Source: Sphingopyxis sp. PAMC25046
GTDB taxonomy: Bacteria > Pseudomonadota > Alphaproteobacteria > Sphingomonadales > Sphingomonadaceae
Direction: 5' to 3'
Assembly: GCF_004795895.1 (NCBI RefSeq)
Contig: NZ_CP039250.1
Location: 3,906,001 to 3,970,000 of the forward strand
DNA: 64,000 nt
Part shown: positions 34,635 through 43,115 of the stretch, in pieces
Numbering within the stretch: the stretch's first letter is position 1
Layout: each line of letters begins with the position of its first letter
Program-made: the position numbers and the translations under genes
The notes under the pieces: model-generated
Told to the model about the DNA's origin: nothing
Database searches by the model: none
The model's input: only the letters and a program-made list of their open reading frames with translations

Positions 34635-35327
34635 ATGAGCACGCATATCCTGATCACCGGCGCGAGCCGCGGCATCGGTGCCGCGATCGCGGAGGCACTG
34701 ACCGGCGACGCGACCAAAGTCGTCGCGCTGTCGAGCGCCGATGGCGACCTGTCCGATCCCGCGACCCCCGACCGGCTGTGGCAGACGAGCCTCGACAAGC
34801 TCGACGGCCACATCGATGTGCTTGTCAACAATGCCGGCGTATTCGAGCGCAACCCGCTGGGCGACGCCAACGCCGACTGGCTCGCGAACTGGAACCGCAC
34901 GATGCAGGTCAATCTGACCGCAGCTGCGCAATTGTGCCGCCACGCGGTGCTGCATTGGCACGAACGCGGCGCTCCCGGCCGCATCGTCAATATCGCGAGC
35001 CGCGCCGCCTACCGCGGCGACAGCCCCGCGCACTGGCATTATGCAGCGTCGAAATCGGGCATGGTCGCGATGACCAAGACGATCGCGCGCGCCTATGCCA
35101 AGGATAGCATCCTTGCCTTTGCGATCTGCCCCGGCTTTACGATGACGGGCATGGCCGACGACTATATCGCGAGCCGCGGCGGCGACAAATTGCTCGCCGA
35201 CATTCCGCTCGGGCGCGTCGCGATGCCGGGCGAGGTGGGCGAGATGGCGCGCTGGTGCGCGATCGATGCGCCCGCGTCGATGACCGGCGCCGTGCTCGAC
35301 GTGAACGGCGCGAGCTATGTGCGCTAG
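34635..35327 (+). CDS. Short-chain dehydrogenase/reductase
   Basis: A 230-residue SDR. The cofactor motif is TGASRGIG at about 8-15, followed by NNAG, catalytic Ser in NIASRAAYRG and YAASK. The C-terminal PGFTMTGMADDY and MTGAVLDVNGASYVR are standard for classical SDRs of the FabG type. The substrate cannot be inferred. It ends directly against the prmA start (TAG followed by ATG), so the two are translated together. Confidence 0.92.
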   Translation: MSTHILITGASRGIGAAIAEALTGDATKVVALSSADGDLSDPATPDRLWQTSLDKLDGHIDVLVNNAGVFERNPLGDANADWLANWNRTMQVNLTAAAQLCRHAVLHWHERGAPGRIVNIASRAAYRGDSPAHWHYAASKSGMVAMTKTIARAYAKDSILAFAICPGFTMTGMADDYIASRGGDKLLADIPLGRVAMPGEVGEMARWCAIDAPASMTGAVLDVNGASYVR

Positions 35328-36299
35328 ATGAGCTGGATCGTCTCCCTCCCCTGCACGCGCGACGAGGCCGAGGCGCTGTCGGGCGAAATTCCCGAGCTCG
35401 ACGCGATGCCGGAGGCACCCGTCGTCGTGACGCGCGAGATCGACGAAGACAAGGGGCTGTGGCAGCTCGACGCCTATATGGACGCCAAGCCGGATGCGGC
35501 GCTGTTGAAGCTGTTGCAGTCGTTCGTGCCGAGCGCGAAAGGTCAGAAACCCGTCGTCGAAGAATTGCCCGAAGAGGATTGGGTGACCCTGTCGCAGCAG
35601 GGGCTCGAGCCCGTGCGGGCGGGACGCTTTTTCGTCCATACGAGCAGCTACGCCGACCGCATACCGCCGGGGACGACACCCTTCCTGATCGACGCGAGCC
35701 AGGCGTTCGGCACCGGCGGCCACGATACGACGGCGGGCTGCCTTGCCATGCTCGACCGGCTGGCTCGGCAAGGCGCGAGCCCGCGCAACGTCGCCGACGT
35801 CGGCACCGGGACGGGGCTGCTTGCGTTCGCGGCGATGGCACTGTGGCCGCGCGCGAAGGTCATCGCGTCGGACATCGACCCCGCGAGCATTTTTGTGACC
35901 CGCGACAACGCCGGCATCAACGGCGTGCCCTTGGGCCGCGGCGGCGGACGGCTCGCGCTCGCGGTGGCGCCCGGGACCGACCATCCCGCGATCCGCCACC
36001 GCGCGCCCTACGACCTCGTTATCGCCAATATCCTTGCAGGGCCGCTGATCACGCTTGCCCCCGATATCGCAGCCGCGACCGCGCCGGGGGGCCATGCGAT
36101 TCTCGCGGGGCTGATCGCGCGCCAGATGGAGCCGGTGCTCGCGGCCTATCGCGCGCAGGGCTTTCGCCTCGCCGCGCGCGGCGGCAGCGCCGAATGGCCG
36201 TGCCTGCTGCTCGTCAAGCGCCGCCGTTACGGCTGGCGGCGCAGGGAACGCGCGCTGCACCGCGCCAGCCCGTCGGATGCCAGTTTCGGGAGCTGGTAG
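35328..36299 (+). CDS. prmA: Ribosomal protein L11 methyltransferase
   Basis: A 323-residue SAM-dependent enzyme that trimethylates lysines and the N-terminus of ribosomal protein L11. An N-terminal L11-recognition domain (residues about 1-100) precedes the Rossmann domain with FGTGGHDTTAGCL, DVGTGTGLLAFAA and YDLVIANILAGPL, the PrmA signature. The last 35 residues or so form an extra basic tail (VKRRRYGWRRRERALHRASPSD), longer than in E. coli. It starts at the base after the SDR stop codon. Confidence 0.93.
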   Translation: MSWIVSLPCTRDEAEALSGEIPELDAMPEAPVVVTREIDEDKGLWQLDAYMDAKPDAALLKLLQSFVPSAKGQKPVVEELPEEDWVTLSQQGLEPVRAGRFFVHTSSYADRIPPGTTPFLIDASQAFGTGGHDTTAGCLAMLDRLARQGASPRNVADVGTGTGLLAFAAMALWPRAKVIASDIDPASIFVTRDNAGINGVPLGRGGGRLALAVAPGTDHPAIRHRAPYDLVIANILAGPLITLAPDIAAATAPGGHAILAGLIARQMEPVLAAYRAQGFRLAARGGSAEWPCLLLVKRRRYGWRRRERALHRASPSDASFGSW

Positions 36300-36361
36300 C
36301 CAAATAGTTGAATTTTACCGGTGGCTTGCTAGCTTTTGGCACGTCATCGGGAGAATCGGCC

Positions 36362-37174
36362 ATGAGCCTGTTTGCCGCCCTCGCCCTGCTCGCCGCCGCG
36401 CCCATTGCCGGCGACGATCCCGATTCGATCATCGTCACGGGGACGCCGCTGACCCGCGAGGAAGCAAAGAAGCGCGCGGCCGAATATGTGCGCCGCTCCG
36501 GGGTCGTGCAGCTCAAACCGCTCGCGCGATGGGTAGACCCTGTTTGTCCACACACAATAGGGGTCGACGATCATGTGGCCGCGATCGTCAATGCACGCGT
36601 CCGCGCCGTCGCCGCTGCGGCGGGTGCCGATGTCGCCCCAGCCGAATGCCGACCCAATATCGTCGTCGCTTTCAGCGCGGACGGGCGCGCGCTCGCGCGT
36701 GCGGCGCGCCGCAAGGCGCCCCAACAGTTCGCCGAGCTAGGGCCCGTGGCGCGCGACCGCGTGCTCGACGGGACGGGTGCGATCCGCTGGTGGTATACGA
36801 CGCGCGACGAGAGCCGCGACGGCATGCCGATCAATGATTATTATATAAAGCTCTATAACAGCAGCATCGTCAGCACGCAGGTCGTGCGGGCGCTGCAGAC
36901 CGCGACGGTCGTGATCGACGTCCATCAGGCCGATGGCACCCCGCTTGACTCGGTCGCCTCCTACGCCGCCATGGTCGCGCTCGCCGAATTCCGGAGCAAT
37001 CCCCCGCCGCCGAAGGAGTCGATCCTCGCGCTGTTCGACGGCGAAACCGAGCGCCGCGAACTGTCGCGCCACGACGCGGCGCTGCTCCGCGGTATCTATA
37101 CCGTGCCGCCCGACCGCGAAGCCTTTCAGCAGCGGCGTCAGCTGATATCGACGGTGCGCAAGGAAAGCGAGTGA
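36362..37174 (+). CDS. Secreted protein of unknown function
   Basis: A 270-residue protein with a short signal peptide (MSLFAALALLAAAPIAG) followed by DDPDSIIVTGTPLTREEAKKRAAEYVRR. This opening recurs in sphingomonad periplasmic or exported proteins of unknown role. Two cysteines (VDPVCPH, PAECRP) could pair. The start at ATG 36362 puts the signal peptide at the terminus; an in-frame TTG at 36308 is not needed. Its stop and the stop of phhA are 3 bp apart on opposite strands. Confidence 0.78.
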   Translation: MSLFAALALLAAAPIAGDDPDSIIVTGTPLTREEAKKRAAEYVRRSGVVQLKPLARWVDPVCPHTIGVDDHVAAIVNARVRAVAAAAGADVAPAECRPNIVVAFSADGRALARAARRKAPQQFAELGPVARDRVLDGTGAIRWWYTTRDESRDGMPINDYYIKLYNSSIVSTQVVRALQTATVVIDVHQADGTPLDSVASYAAMVALAEFRSNPPPPKESILALFDGETERRELSRHDAALLRGIYTVPPDREAFQQRRQLISTVRKESE

Positions 37175-37177
37175 GCG

Positions 37178-38050
37178 TCAGCCGCTCTTGGCGAGGGCAT
37201 ATTCCTGCGTACCGCGGGTGATCACCGCGTCGCCGGGCAAGATGTCGGCGATCGGAATCGGCGGCAGCGCGGCGTTGGCGGCATAGAGCGGCGCGAAATC
37301 GGTGTTCACCGTCGTGCTCAGCAGCTGGTCGAGGCTGTCGATGACAAAATAATTCTGCTGGAAATCGTCGATCCGGTAGTCGGTGCGCATCACGCGCGCG
37401 AGGTCGAAGCCGATGCGGTTCGGGCTGTCCGAATCGAGCGCGAAGACGCTTTCGGCGAAGGACGAGACGATGCCCGCGCCATAGATGCGCAAGGCGCCCG
37501 CCTCGCGGATCAGGCCGAATTCGACCGTATACCAGTAAAGCCGCGCGAGTTGCTTCAGCGCATCGAATTTAAGGCTGCGCAGCCCGCCCTCGCCATAGGC
37601 GACCATATAGTCGGCGAAGACCGGGTCGGCGAGCATCGGGACGTGGCCGAAGACGTCGTGGAAGACGTCGGGTTCCTGGAGGTAATCGAGCTGTTCGGGC
37701 GTGCGGATGAAATTGCCCGCGGGAAAGCGCCGGTTCGCGAGATGGTCAAAAAACACATCGTCGGGGACGAGGCCGGGCACCGCGACGACCTGCCACCCCG
37801 TCGCCGCCGTCAGGCGCGCATTGAGTTCGCGATAATCGGGAATGCCCGGCTTTTCGAGGCGTAGCACGTCGATGCCGCGCAGAAAGGCTTCGGACGCGCG
37901 GCCGGGCAGCATCTCCGACTGGCGCGCGAAGAGGCGATCCCACATCGCATGTTCGTCGGCGGTGAAGGCGTCCCAATCTTGCGGAATCGTCCAGTCGGCC
38001 GCGGCGCCCGGCGGCGGCGTGTCGTGGACGTGGGTAAACTGGCTTTCCAT
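37178..38050 (-). CDS. phhA: Phenylalanine 4-monooxygenase
   Basis: A 290-residue, monomer-type bacterial aromatic amino acid hydroxylase converting phenylalanine to tyrosine with tetrahydrobiopterin and O2. The non-haem iron ligands are His131 and His136 in FHDVFGHVPML and Glu177 in YTVEFGL. No regulatory ACT domain is present, as usual for bacterial forms. A GTTTCA/TGAAAC palindrome lies 24 bases upstream, between it and modC, arguing for its own promoter and regulator. Confidence 0.96.
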   Translation of the reverse strand: MESQFTHVHDTPPPGAAADWTIPQDWDAFTADEHAMWDRLFARQSEMLPGRASEAFLRGIDVLRLEKPGIPDYRELNARLTAATGWQVVAVPGLVPDDVFFDHLANRRFPAGNFIRTPEQLDYLQEPDVFHDVFGHVPMLADPVFADYMVAYGEGGLRSLKFDALKQLARLYWYTVEFGLIREAGALRIYGAGIVSSFAESVFALDSDSPNRIGFDLARVMRTDYRIDDFQQNYFVIDSLDQLLSTTVNTDFAPLYAANAALPPIPIADILPGDAVITRGTQEYALAKSG

Positions 38051-38074
38051 AGGACAGCTTCTATCATCAATATG

Positions 38075-38088
38075 GTTTCAAGTGAAAC
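38075..38088. promoter_or_regulatory. Perfect palindrome upstream of phhA
   Basis: GTTTCA at 38075-38080 and TGAAAC at 38083-38088 flank AG, making a 14-bp palindromic site. It lies in the 39-bp gap between the modC stop and the phhA start and is a candidate operator for phhA. No known regulator can be matched with certainty. Confidence 0.5.
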
Positions 38089-38089
38089 T

Positions 38090-38710
38090 TTATTCTCCGA
38101 TCTCCACGACCTGCGTCGCGAGGCGATCGACCTCGGCGCGGTCGTGGCTGACATAGAGGATCGGCAGTTTGAGTTCGTCGCGAATCCGCTCGATCACCGT
38201 CATGATATCGCCGCGCCGCGCGGCGTCGAGCGACGACAAGGGTTCGTCCATCAGCAGGATTTCGGGACCCGCGAGCAGCGCGCGGCCGATCGCGACGCGC
38301 TGCGCCTCGCCGCCCGACAGGCTCTGCGGCCAGCGGCCGAGGAGATGGCCGATGCCGAGGAATCGGGTTGCTTCGTCGAGGCTCATCCAGCGATTGGCGG
38401 GTTGCGCGAGGTCGTGGCCGTAGAGCAGATTCGCGCGCACGCGGCGGTGCGGGAAGAGCCGCCCGTCCTGAAAGACATAGCCGACGCGGCGCGCCTCGGG
38501 CGGCAGGTCGGTCGCGCTGTCGAACAGCGTGCGGTCGCCGATGCGGATATGCCCGCGATCGGGCTTCAGCAGCCCCGCAACCATATTGAGGATGCTCGTC
38601 TTGCCCGCCCCCGACGGGCCGAACAGCGCGGTCAGCCCCGGTCCGGCCGTGAAGCGCGTGGCGATGACCCGATCGCCGAGGCGGCGCGAGACGTCGATAT
38701 CAATCGCCAC
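38090..38710 (-). CDS. modC: Molybdate ABC transporter ATPase, short form
   Basis: A 206-residue ABC ATPase: Walker A GPSGAGKTS, signature LSGGEAQRVAIGRALL, Walker B ILLMDEPLSSLD and the switch His in YVSHDR. It stops after the ATPase core and lacks the C-terminal MOP/TOBE molybdate-binding domain of E. coli ModC. The GTG at 38710 is favoured because GAAAGG lies 7 bases before it; an ATG at 38728 is the alternative. It overlaps modB by 11 bp. Confidence 0.9.
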   Translation of the reverse strand: MAIDIDVSRRLGDRVIATRFTAGPGLTALFGPSGAGKTSILNMVAGLLKPDRGHIRIGDRTLFDSATDLPPEARRVGYVFQDGRLFPHRRVRANLLYGHDLAQPANRWMSLDEATRFLGIGHLLGRWPQSLSGGEAQRVAIGRALLAGPEILLMDEPLSSLDAARRGDIMTVIERIRDELKLPILYVSHDRAEVDRLATQVVEIGE

Positions 38711-39395
38711 GGCGCTGCCTTTCGCCATGGGTGCGGCGCACGAGCCATTCGGAGAGGATGAGCGCGCCGAGCGACAGCGCAACCGAGAGCAGCGCGAGGC
38801 GCGTCACCATCGCCTCGCCGCCCGGCACCTGCAGCGCCGAATAGATGGCGAGCGGCAGTGTGCGCGTTTCGCCCGGGATGTTCGAGACGAAGGTGATCGT
38901 CGCGCCGAACTCGCCGATCGAGCGCGCGAAGCCGAGCACGAGCGCGGCGAGGATACCGGGAAGCGCGAGCGGCAGGCTGATCGTGCGGAAGGCGTGCCAG
39001 CGGCCGGCGCCGAGCGTCCGCGCCGCGCCCTCGAGCCGCCGGTCGATGCCCTCGATCGACAGCCGCATCGCGCGCACCATCAGCGGTAGCGCCATGATCG
39101 CCGCGGCGAGCGCAGCGCCGGTCCAGCGGAACATCAGGGTCGCGCCGAACCAGCTTTCAAGCCAGCGCCCGATAGGGCCGAGCGGGCCAAAGGCGATGAG
39201 CAGCAGCCAGCCGGTGACGACGGGCGGCAGCACGAGCGGCAAATGGACGAGCCCGTCGAGGATCACGCGTCCCGGAAAACGGTACCGCGCGAGCACCCAT
39301 GCAAGACCGAAGGCAATGGGAAGCGTCGCGAGCACAGCGACGCCGCCGACCTTCAACGACAGCGCGACGATCCCCCACTCTTCTGGAGATAACAT
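38700..39395 (-). CDS. modB: Molybdate ABC transporter permease
   Basis: A 231-residue inner-membrane permease with five to six helices. The loop that docks ModC is visible as EGAARTLGAGRWHAFRTISLPLALPGIL (EAA motif). LVHLPLVLPPVVTGWLLL and FARSIGEFGATITFVSNIPGETRTLPLAIY are typical of ModB. The ATG at 39395 overlaps the modA stop (TGATG). Confidence 0.95.
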   Translation of the reverse strand: MLSPEEWGIVALSLKVGGVAVLATLPIAFGLAWVLARYRFPGRVILDGLVHLPLVLPPVVTGWLLLIAFGPLGPIGRWLESWFGATLMFRWTGAALAAAIMALPLMVRAMRLSIEGIDRRLEGAARTLGAGRWHAFRTISLPLALPGILAALVLGFARSIGEFGATITFVSNIPGETRTLPLAIYSALQVPGGEAMVTRLALLSVALSLGALILSEWLVRRTHGERQRRGD

Positions 39396-40159
39396 CAGGG
39401 GGCCGTGAAACCATGGCGAGCGAAGATGGCGCGGCCTTGTTTCGAGAGGAGGAAGTTACGGAATCCTGCCGCATCCGGGTGCCGCGATGCCTTGAGCAAC
39501 GCGAACGGGTAGCGGATCGGGGGATGGCTGGTCGCGGGGAAGGTGTCGACGACGCGCACCGCTTTCGACGCGCGCGCGTCGGTCGCATAGACGATGCCAA
39601 GCGGCGCGGCGCCGCGCTCGACGAGCGCCAGCGCGGCGCGGACATTTTCGGCGGGCGCGACCTTGGCCGCAACGCCGGTCCAGACGCCAAGACGGCTCAG
39701 CGCGGCCTTCGCATATTTGCCCGCCGGCACCGCATCCGGATCGGCGAGCGCGAGGCGGCCGGTGCCAAGGGCTCTTGCGAGCGGGAAGCCGCGCGCGATC
39801 GTCAGCTTTGTCCGGCTCGCCGCGGGCGCGATCAGCACGAGGCGGTTGCCGAGCAAGGTCGCGCGCGTTCCCGCACGCAGCATGCCCGCTTTCGCCACCG
39901 CGTCCATCCACGGTTCGTCGGCCGACAGGAAGAGGTCGGCGGGCGCGCCCGCGATCACCTGTCGCGCAAGTGCCGACGAGGCTGCGAAGGAGAGGACGGG
40001 TTTGGCGTGATCCTTCGCCGCCCAGGCGTTCGCCGCTTCGGTGAGCGATTCCTGCAGGCTTGCCGCCGCAAGCACCACCGGTCCGCGCTCCTGTGCGATC
40101 GCGGCGGGCGTCAGCAACAAGGCGAAGAGCAGCGCAAACAGGTGGAGGAAACGGGCCAT
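39395..40159 (-). CDS. modA: Molybdate-binding periplasmic protein
   Basis: A 254-residue substrate-binding protein. The signal peptide MARFLHLFALLFALLLTPAAIAQ is followed by VLAAASLQESLTEAANAW and FAASSALARQVIAGAPADLFLSAD, the ModA ligand-binding loops (Ser residues contacting the oxyanion). It delivers molybdate, and probably tungstate, to ModB-ModC. The ATG at 40159 is preferred because upstream in-frame sequence would displace the signal peptide. It follows the Crp-type gene by 19 bp. Confidence 0.95.
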   Translation of the reverse strand: MARFLHLFALLFALLLTPAAIAQERGPVVLAAASLQESLTEAANAWAAKDHAKPVLSFAASSALARQVIAGAPADLFLSADEPWMDAVAKAGMLRAGTRATLLGNRLVLIAPAASRTKLTIARGFPLARALGTGRLALADPDAVPAGKYAKAALSRLGVWTGVAAKVAPAENVRAALALVERGAAPLGIVYATDARASKAVRVVDTFPATSHPPIRYPFALLKASRHPDAAGFRNFLLSKQGRAIFARHGFTAP

Positions 40160-40178
40160 CGGCAAAGCTATAGCGCCC

Positions 40179-40829
40179 TCACCCACCCGGCGAAAGCGGC
40201 GCGCGCAGCCGGATATGGCGGTAGCCACGGGCGATCTCGCCGCGGCCTTCAAGGCAGCGGAGCGCGGCGCCGAGCGTCACGCGCGAGACGCCGAGCAGGT
40301 CGGCAAGTTGCTGCTGCGTCGAGCGAATCGTCCGGCCGTCGGGCGCGTCGGCGGCCATCGCCGCGAGCAGACGCCGCAGTCGTTCGGCGGTCGGCAGCCG
40401 CCGTTCGGCGTCGATGATATCGAGCGACACCGCAAGCTGGCGCCCCAGGCTGCGCAGCAACAGCTCGGCCCACCCAACGTCGTCCTGCATCAGCCGGCGG
40501 AGCAGCGGGCGATCGATGGCGACCAGCCGCGCAGGGCCACTGGCGATCGCATCGACCTGCCGCTCCAAGCCGGTGAAGAAAGCGAGTTCGCCGAAAATGT
40601 CGCCGGGCCCGAGCACCGCGAAGGCAGTGAAGGCGCCGTCCTCGGCGTAGCGGCCGACGAGCACATGCCCCTCGATCACCGCCCAGAAGGCGTCGCCGGG
40701 ATCGCCCTGATGCTGGACGAACTGGCCGTCGACGAAACCGCGCGGCTGGCGCGCCGCGAGCAGGCGGTCGCGTTCCTCGCCAGCGAGGCGGGTGCGCTCG
40801 GCGAGCGCCAATTGATAAGACCTTTGCAT
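40179..40829 (-). CDS. Crp/Fnr-family regulator
   Basis: A 216-residue cyclic-nucleotide-binding-type regulator. The effector domain contains AFWAVIEGHVLVGR and LGPGDIFGELAFFTG, and the C-terminal winged helix is STQQQLADLLGVSRVTLGAALRCLEGRGEI. No N-terminal cysteine cluster is present, so it is not an oxygen-sensing Fnr. Placed 19 bp upstream of modA on the same strand, it is the probable regulator of molybdate uptake, taking the place of ModE. A role in metabolism linked to molybdoenzymes is inference. Confidence 0.9.
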   Translation of the reverse strand: MQRSYQLALAERTRLAGEERDRLLAARQPRGFVDGQFVQHQGDPGDAFWAVIEGHVLVGRYAEDGAFTAFAVLGPGDIFGELAFFTGLERQVDAIASGPARLVAIDRPLLRRLMQDDVGWAELLLRSLGRQLAVSLDIIDAERRLPTAERLRRLLAAMAADAPDGRTIRSTQQQLADLLGVSRVTLGAALRCLEGRGEIARGYRHIRLRAPLSPGG

Positions 40830-40897
40830 TTCTGTCGCCGCTTTTGCGACACGATGCGCGCAATAACAAGCGGCGAAACCGCGAAGGGAGATTGAGG

Positions 40898-41770
40898 ATG
40901 CACCTGACCACCGCCCAGTCGAGCGCGATCGTCGCGGCGATCTATCTCGGCTTCTGCCTGATCGAGCTGATCCGCACGCGCCTGTTCGCGAAGGACGAGC
41001 AATCGCGCCACGACGGGATCATCGAGATCGTCAGCACCTTCATGCTGTTGATCGTAACCCAGCCGGCGATCCTGCTGGTCGTCGGCGCGCTCGGCCACCG
41101 TTTCTTTCCGCACTATGAGGGCGCGCTCGCGAATGCGCCGTTCCTCGCCGCGCTCGCGCTGTTCCTCGTCTTCGAGGATATGATGCAATATTGGTGGCAC
41201 CGCGCGAGCCACAGCTTCGCCTGGCTCTACAACCTCCACCGCGCGCATCATAATGCGCGTTATATGAGCGTGCGGCTCGTCTACCGGAACAACATCATCT
41301 ATTATGCGATGATGCCGAGCATCTGGTTCGCGGGGGTGCTCGTCTATCTCGGGCTCGGCTGGTTCTATGCGGGCTATCTGGTGGTCAAGATGGCGGTGAT
41401 CATCGGCGCGCACAGCGACGTCGCCTGGGACGCGCCGCTCTACCGGATCAAGGCGCTGTCGCCGGTCATGTGGGTCGTCGAACGCACGATCAGCACCCCG
41501 GCGACGCACCACGCGCATCACGGCCGCCACGCCGACGATCCTGCGGTAAACTACAAGGGCAATTTCGGAAACCTGCTCTTCTTCTGGGACGTGCTGTTCG
41601 GCACCGCGAAGATCACGCGGCATTATCCGCAAAGCTATGGCGTCGAGAATCTGCCGCCCGCGACGCTGGGACAGCAACTCCTGTGGCCGATCTTTCCCGA
41701 GAACCAGGATATGGATGCACGCATCCCCGGCGCCGTGCCGGCGGCGCCGGGACCGGCGGCGGCAACCTAG
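40898..41770 (+). CDS. Sterol desaturase/fatty acid hydroxylase family protein
   Basis: A 290-residue membrane di-iron oxygenase. Histidine motifs in order are YWWHRASHSF, HRAHHNA and HHAHHGRHADD, with at least four hydrophobic segments. Family members hydroxylate or desaturate sterols, fatty acids, sphingolipids or carotenoids; sphingolipid-containing sphingomonads offer an obvious substrate, but none is proven here. GAAGGGAG precedes the ATG at 40898. It is divergent from the Crp-type gene, and its stop overlaps that of the PepSY gene (CTAG). Confidence 0.88.
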   Translation: MHLTTAQSSAIVAAIYLGFCLIELIRTRLFAKDEQSRHDGIIEIVSTFMLLIVTQPAILLVVGALGHRFFPHYEGALANAPFLAALALFLVFEDMMQYWWHRASHSFAWLYNLHRAHHNARYMSVRLVYRNNIIYYAMMPSIWFAGVLVYLGLGWFYAGYLVVKMAVIIGAHSDVAWDAPLYRIKALSPVMWVVERTISTPATHHAHHGRHADDPAVNYKGNFGNLLFFWDVLFGTAKITRHYPQSYGVENLPPATLGQQLLWPIFPENQDMDARIPGAVPAAPGPAAAT

Positions 41771-43104
41771 GCCGCGACGCCGAGCCAGCGCGCGGCGTGC
41801 GGCAGACGCGGCAGTAGCAGCCGCTCGACGATCCAGAGCAGGATCAACGAGGCGGCGAGCAAGGGCAGCAGCGCCGCGAGCAGCAGGATGATCGCCGCTA
41901 CGCCCCTCAGCCGCGTCGAGTCGCGCGCGGAAGGCGGCGCGCCGAGTGCGCCCTCGGGCCTGCGGCGCCGCCACATCAGGAAACCCGAGACGGCGAGGGT
42001 AAAAAGCGCGAGCGCGGTCAGGGCGCCGATCAACTGGTTGATGCGGCCGAACAGCTGGCCTTCGTGCCAGGCGATGCCGATGTTCACCACGCGGTCGATG
42101 ATATGCTTGTCGGCAAAGCCGCTGCGCGCGACCTCGACGCCGGTCGCGGGATCATAGCTGATCTTGCGCACCTGCGGCCGGTTCTGCGTCTGCGTCGTCA
42201 GCGTCCAGGTGGCGCCGTTCGGCGGACCGAAGAGATTGGGCGCGCCCGGCGGCTGGACGATCGCGGGCGCGGGCATATGCTCGGCACGCGCGCGTTCGAC
42301 GATGCGCGCGAGCGGGATCGTCGGCGCGGCGCGCGCAGCATGATCGGCCATCACCATCGCCTTGCGATCGTGCGCGGCGTGCGGATCGGCGCCACCCTTC
42401 CAGTCCTGCGTGCCCGACACCCAGCCCATTTCGGCGCGCACGGCGCGAAAGCCGCTCGCCCAGACGTCGGTCCACGGCAGGGCGGTGAAAAGCAGGACGA
42501 GCGCGAAGCCCGAGACCCAGAAGCCGGTGACGGCGTGAAGGTCGCGCAGCGCGGTGCGAGCGCCCAGCGACAGGCGCGGCCACACCACCCCCGCGAGCCC
42601 CCGCGCGCGCGGCCACCAGAGATAAAGGCCGGTCAGGATCATCACGATCGCCCAGCTCGCGGCAAGCTCGACCAACAGGCTGCCCGTGCGGCCGATGAGC
42701 AGGCTGCCGTGGATCGCCGACAGCCACGCCGATAGGCGCCGCTCGGGATCGGCCGAGCCGATCACGCGGCCCTGCGGCGAGACCGCGACGTCGCGCATCG
42801 TGCCGTTCGACAGGCCGAGGTGGACGATGGCGGCGTCGCCGGGCCCCTCGGGAACGCGGTAATAATGAAAGCTCGCCCCCGGAAAATCGGCGAGCGCGGC
42901 GGCGACCTGCGCGTCGGCATCGACCGCGCCCGCGGTCGGCAAGCCGCGCCACGCGCGCTCCTCCCACCGGTCGAGGTCGGGCTTGAACAGATAGGCCGCG
43001 CCCGTCGCCGACAGGACGAGCACGAAGGGGATGACGAACAGCCCGGCGTAGAAATGCCAGCGCCAGATCGTGCGATAGAGCGGAATGCGATTGCTGTCGG
43101 TCAT
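41767..43104 (-). CDS. PepSY-associated transmembrane protein
   Basis: A 445-residue inner-membrane protein of the PepSY-TM family: an N-terminal helix (WHFYAGLFVIPFVLVLSATGAAYLFKPDL), LSAIHGSLLIGRTGSLLVELAASWAIVMILTGLYLWWPR, DLHAVTGFWVSGFALVLLFTALPW and a late HEGQLFGRINQLIGALTALALFTLAVSGFLMW. The histidines in HEGQ, HGS and DLHA are typical. Members reduce or process metal chelates next to TonB receptors. It is last in the DUF2946/receptor/PepSY run, 11 bp after the receptor gene. Confidence 0.9.
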   Translation of the reverse strand: MTDSNRIPLYRTIWRWHFYAGLFVIPFVLVLSATGAAYLFKPDLDRWEERAWRGLPTAGAVDADAQVAAALADFPGASFHYYRVPEGPGDAAIVHLGLSNGTMRDVAVSPQGRVIGSADPERRLSAWLSAIHGSLLIGRTGSLLVELAASWAIVMILTGLYLWWPRARGLAGVVWPRLSLGARTALRDLHAVTGFWVSGFALVLLFTALPWTDVWASGFRAVRAEMGWVSGTQDWKGGADPHAAHDRKAMVMADHAARAAPTIPLARIVERARAEHMPAPAIVQPPGAPNLFGPPNGATWTLTTQTQNRPQVRKISYDPATGVEVARSGFADKHIIDRVVNIGIAWHEGQLFGRINQLIGALTALALFTLAVSGFLMWRRRRPEGALGAPPSARDSTRLRGVAAIILLLAALLPLLAASLILLWIVERLLLPRLPHAARWLGVAA

Positions 43105-43115
43105 CCCCCGTCCCT

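Noticed and set aside
33711..36260. An 849-codon open frame antisense to the chemoreceptor, SDR and prmA genes
   Set aside because: Same reason: it mirrors three well-supported genes and shows no recognisable domain.
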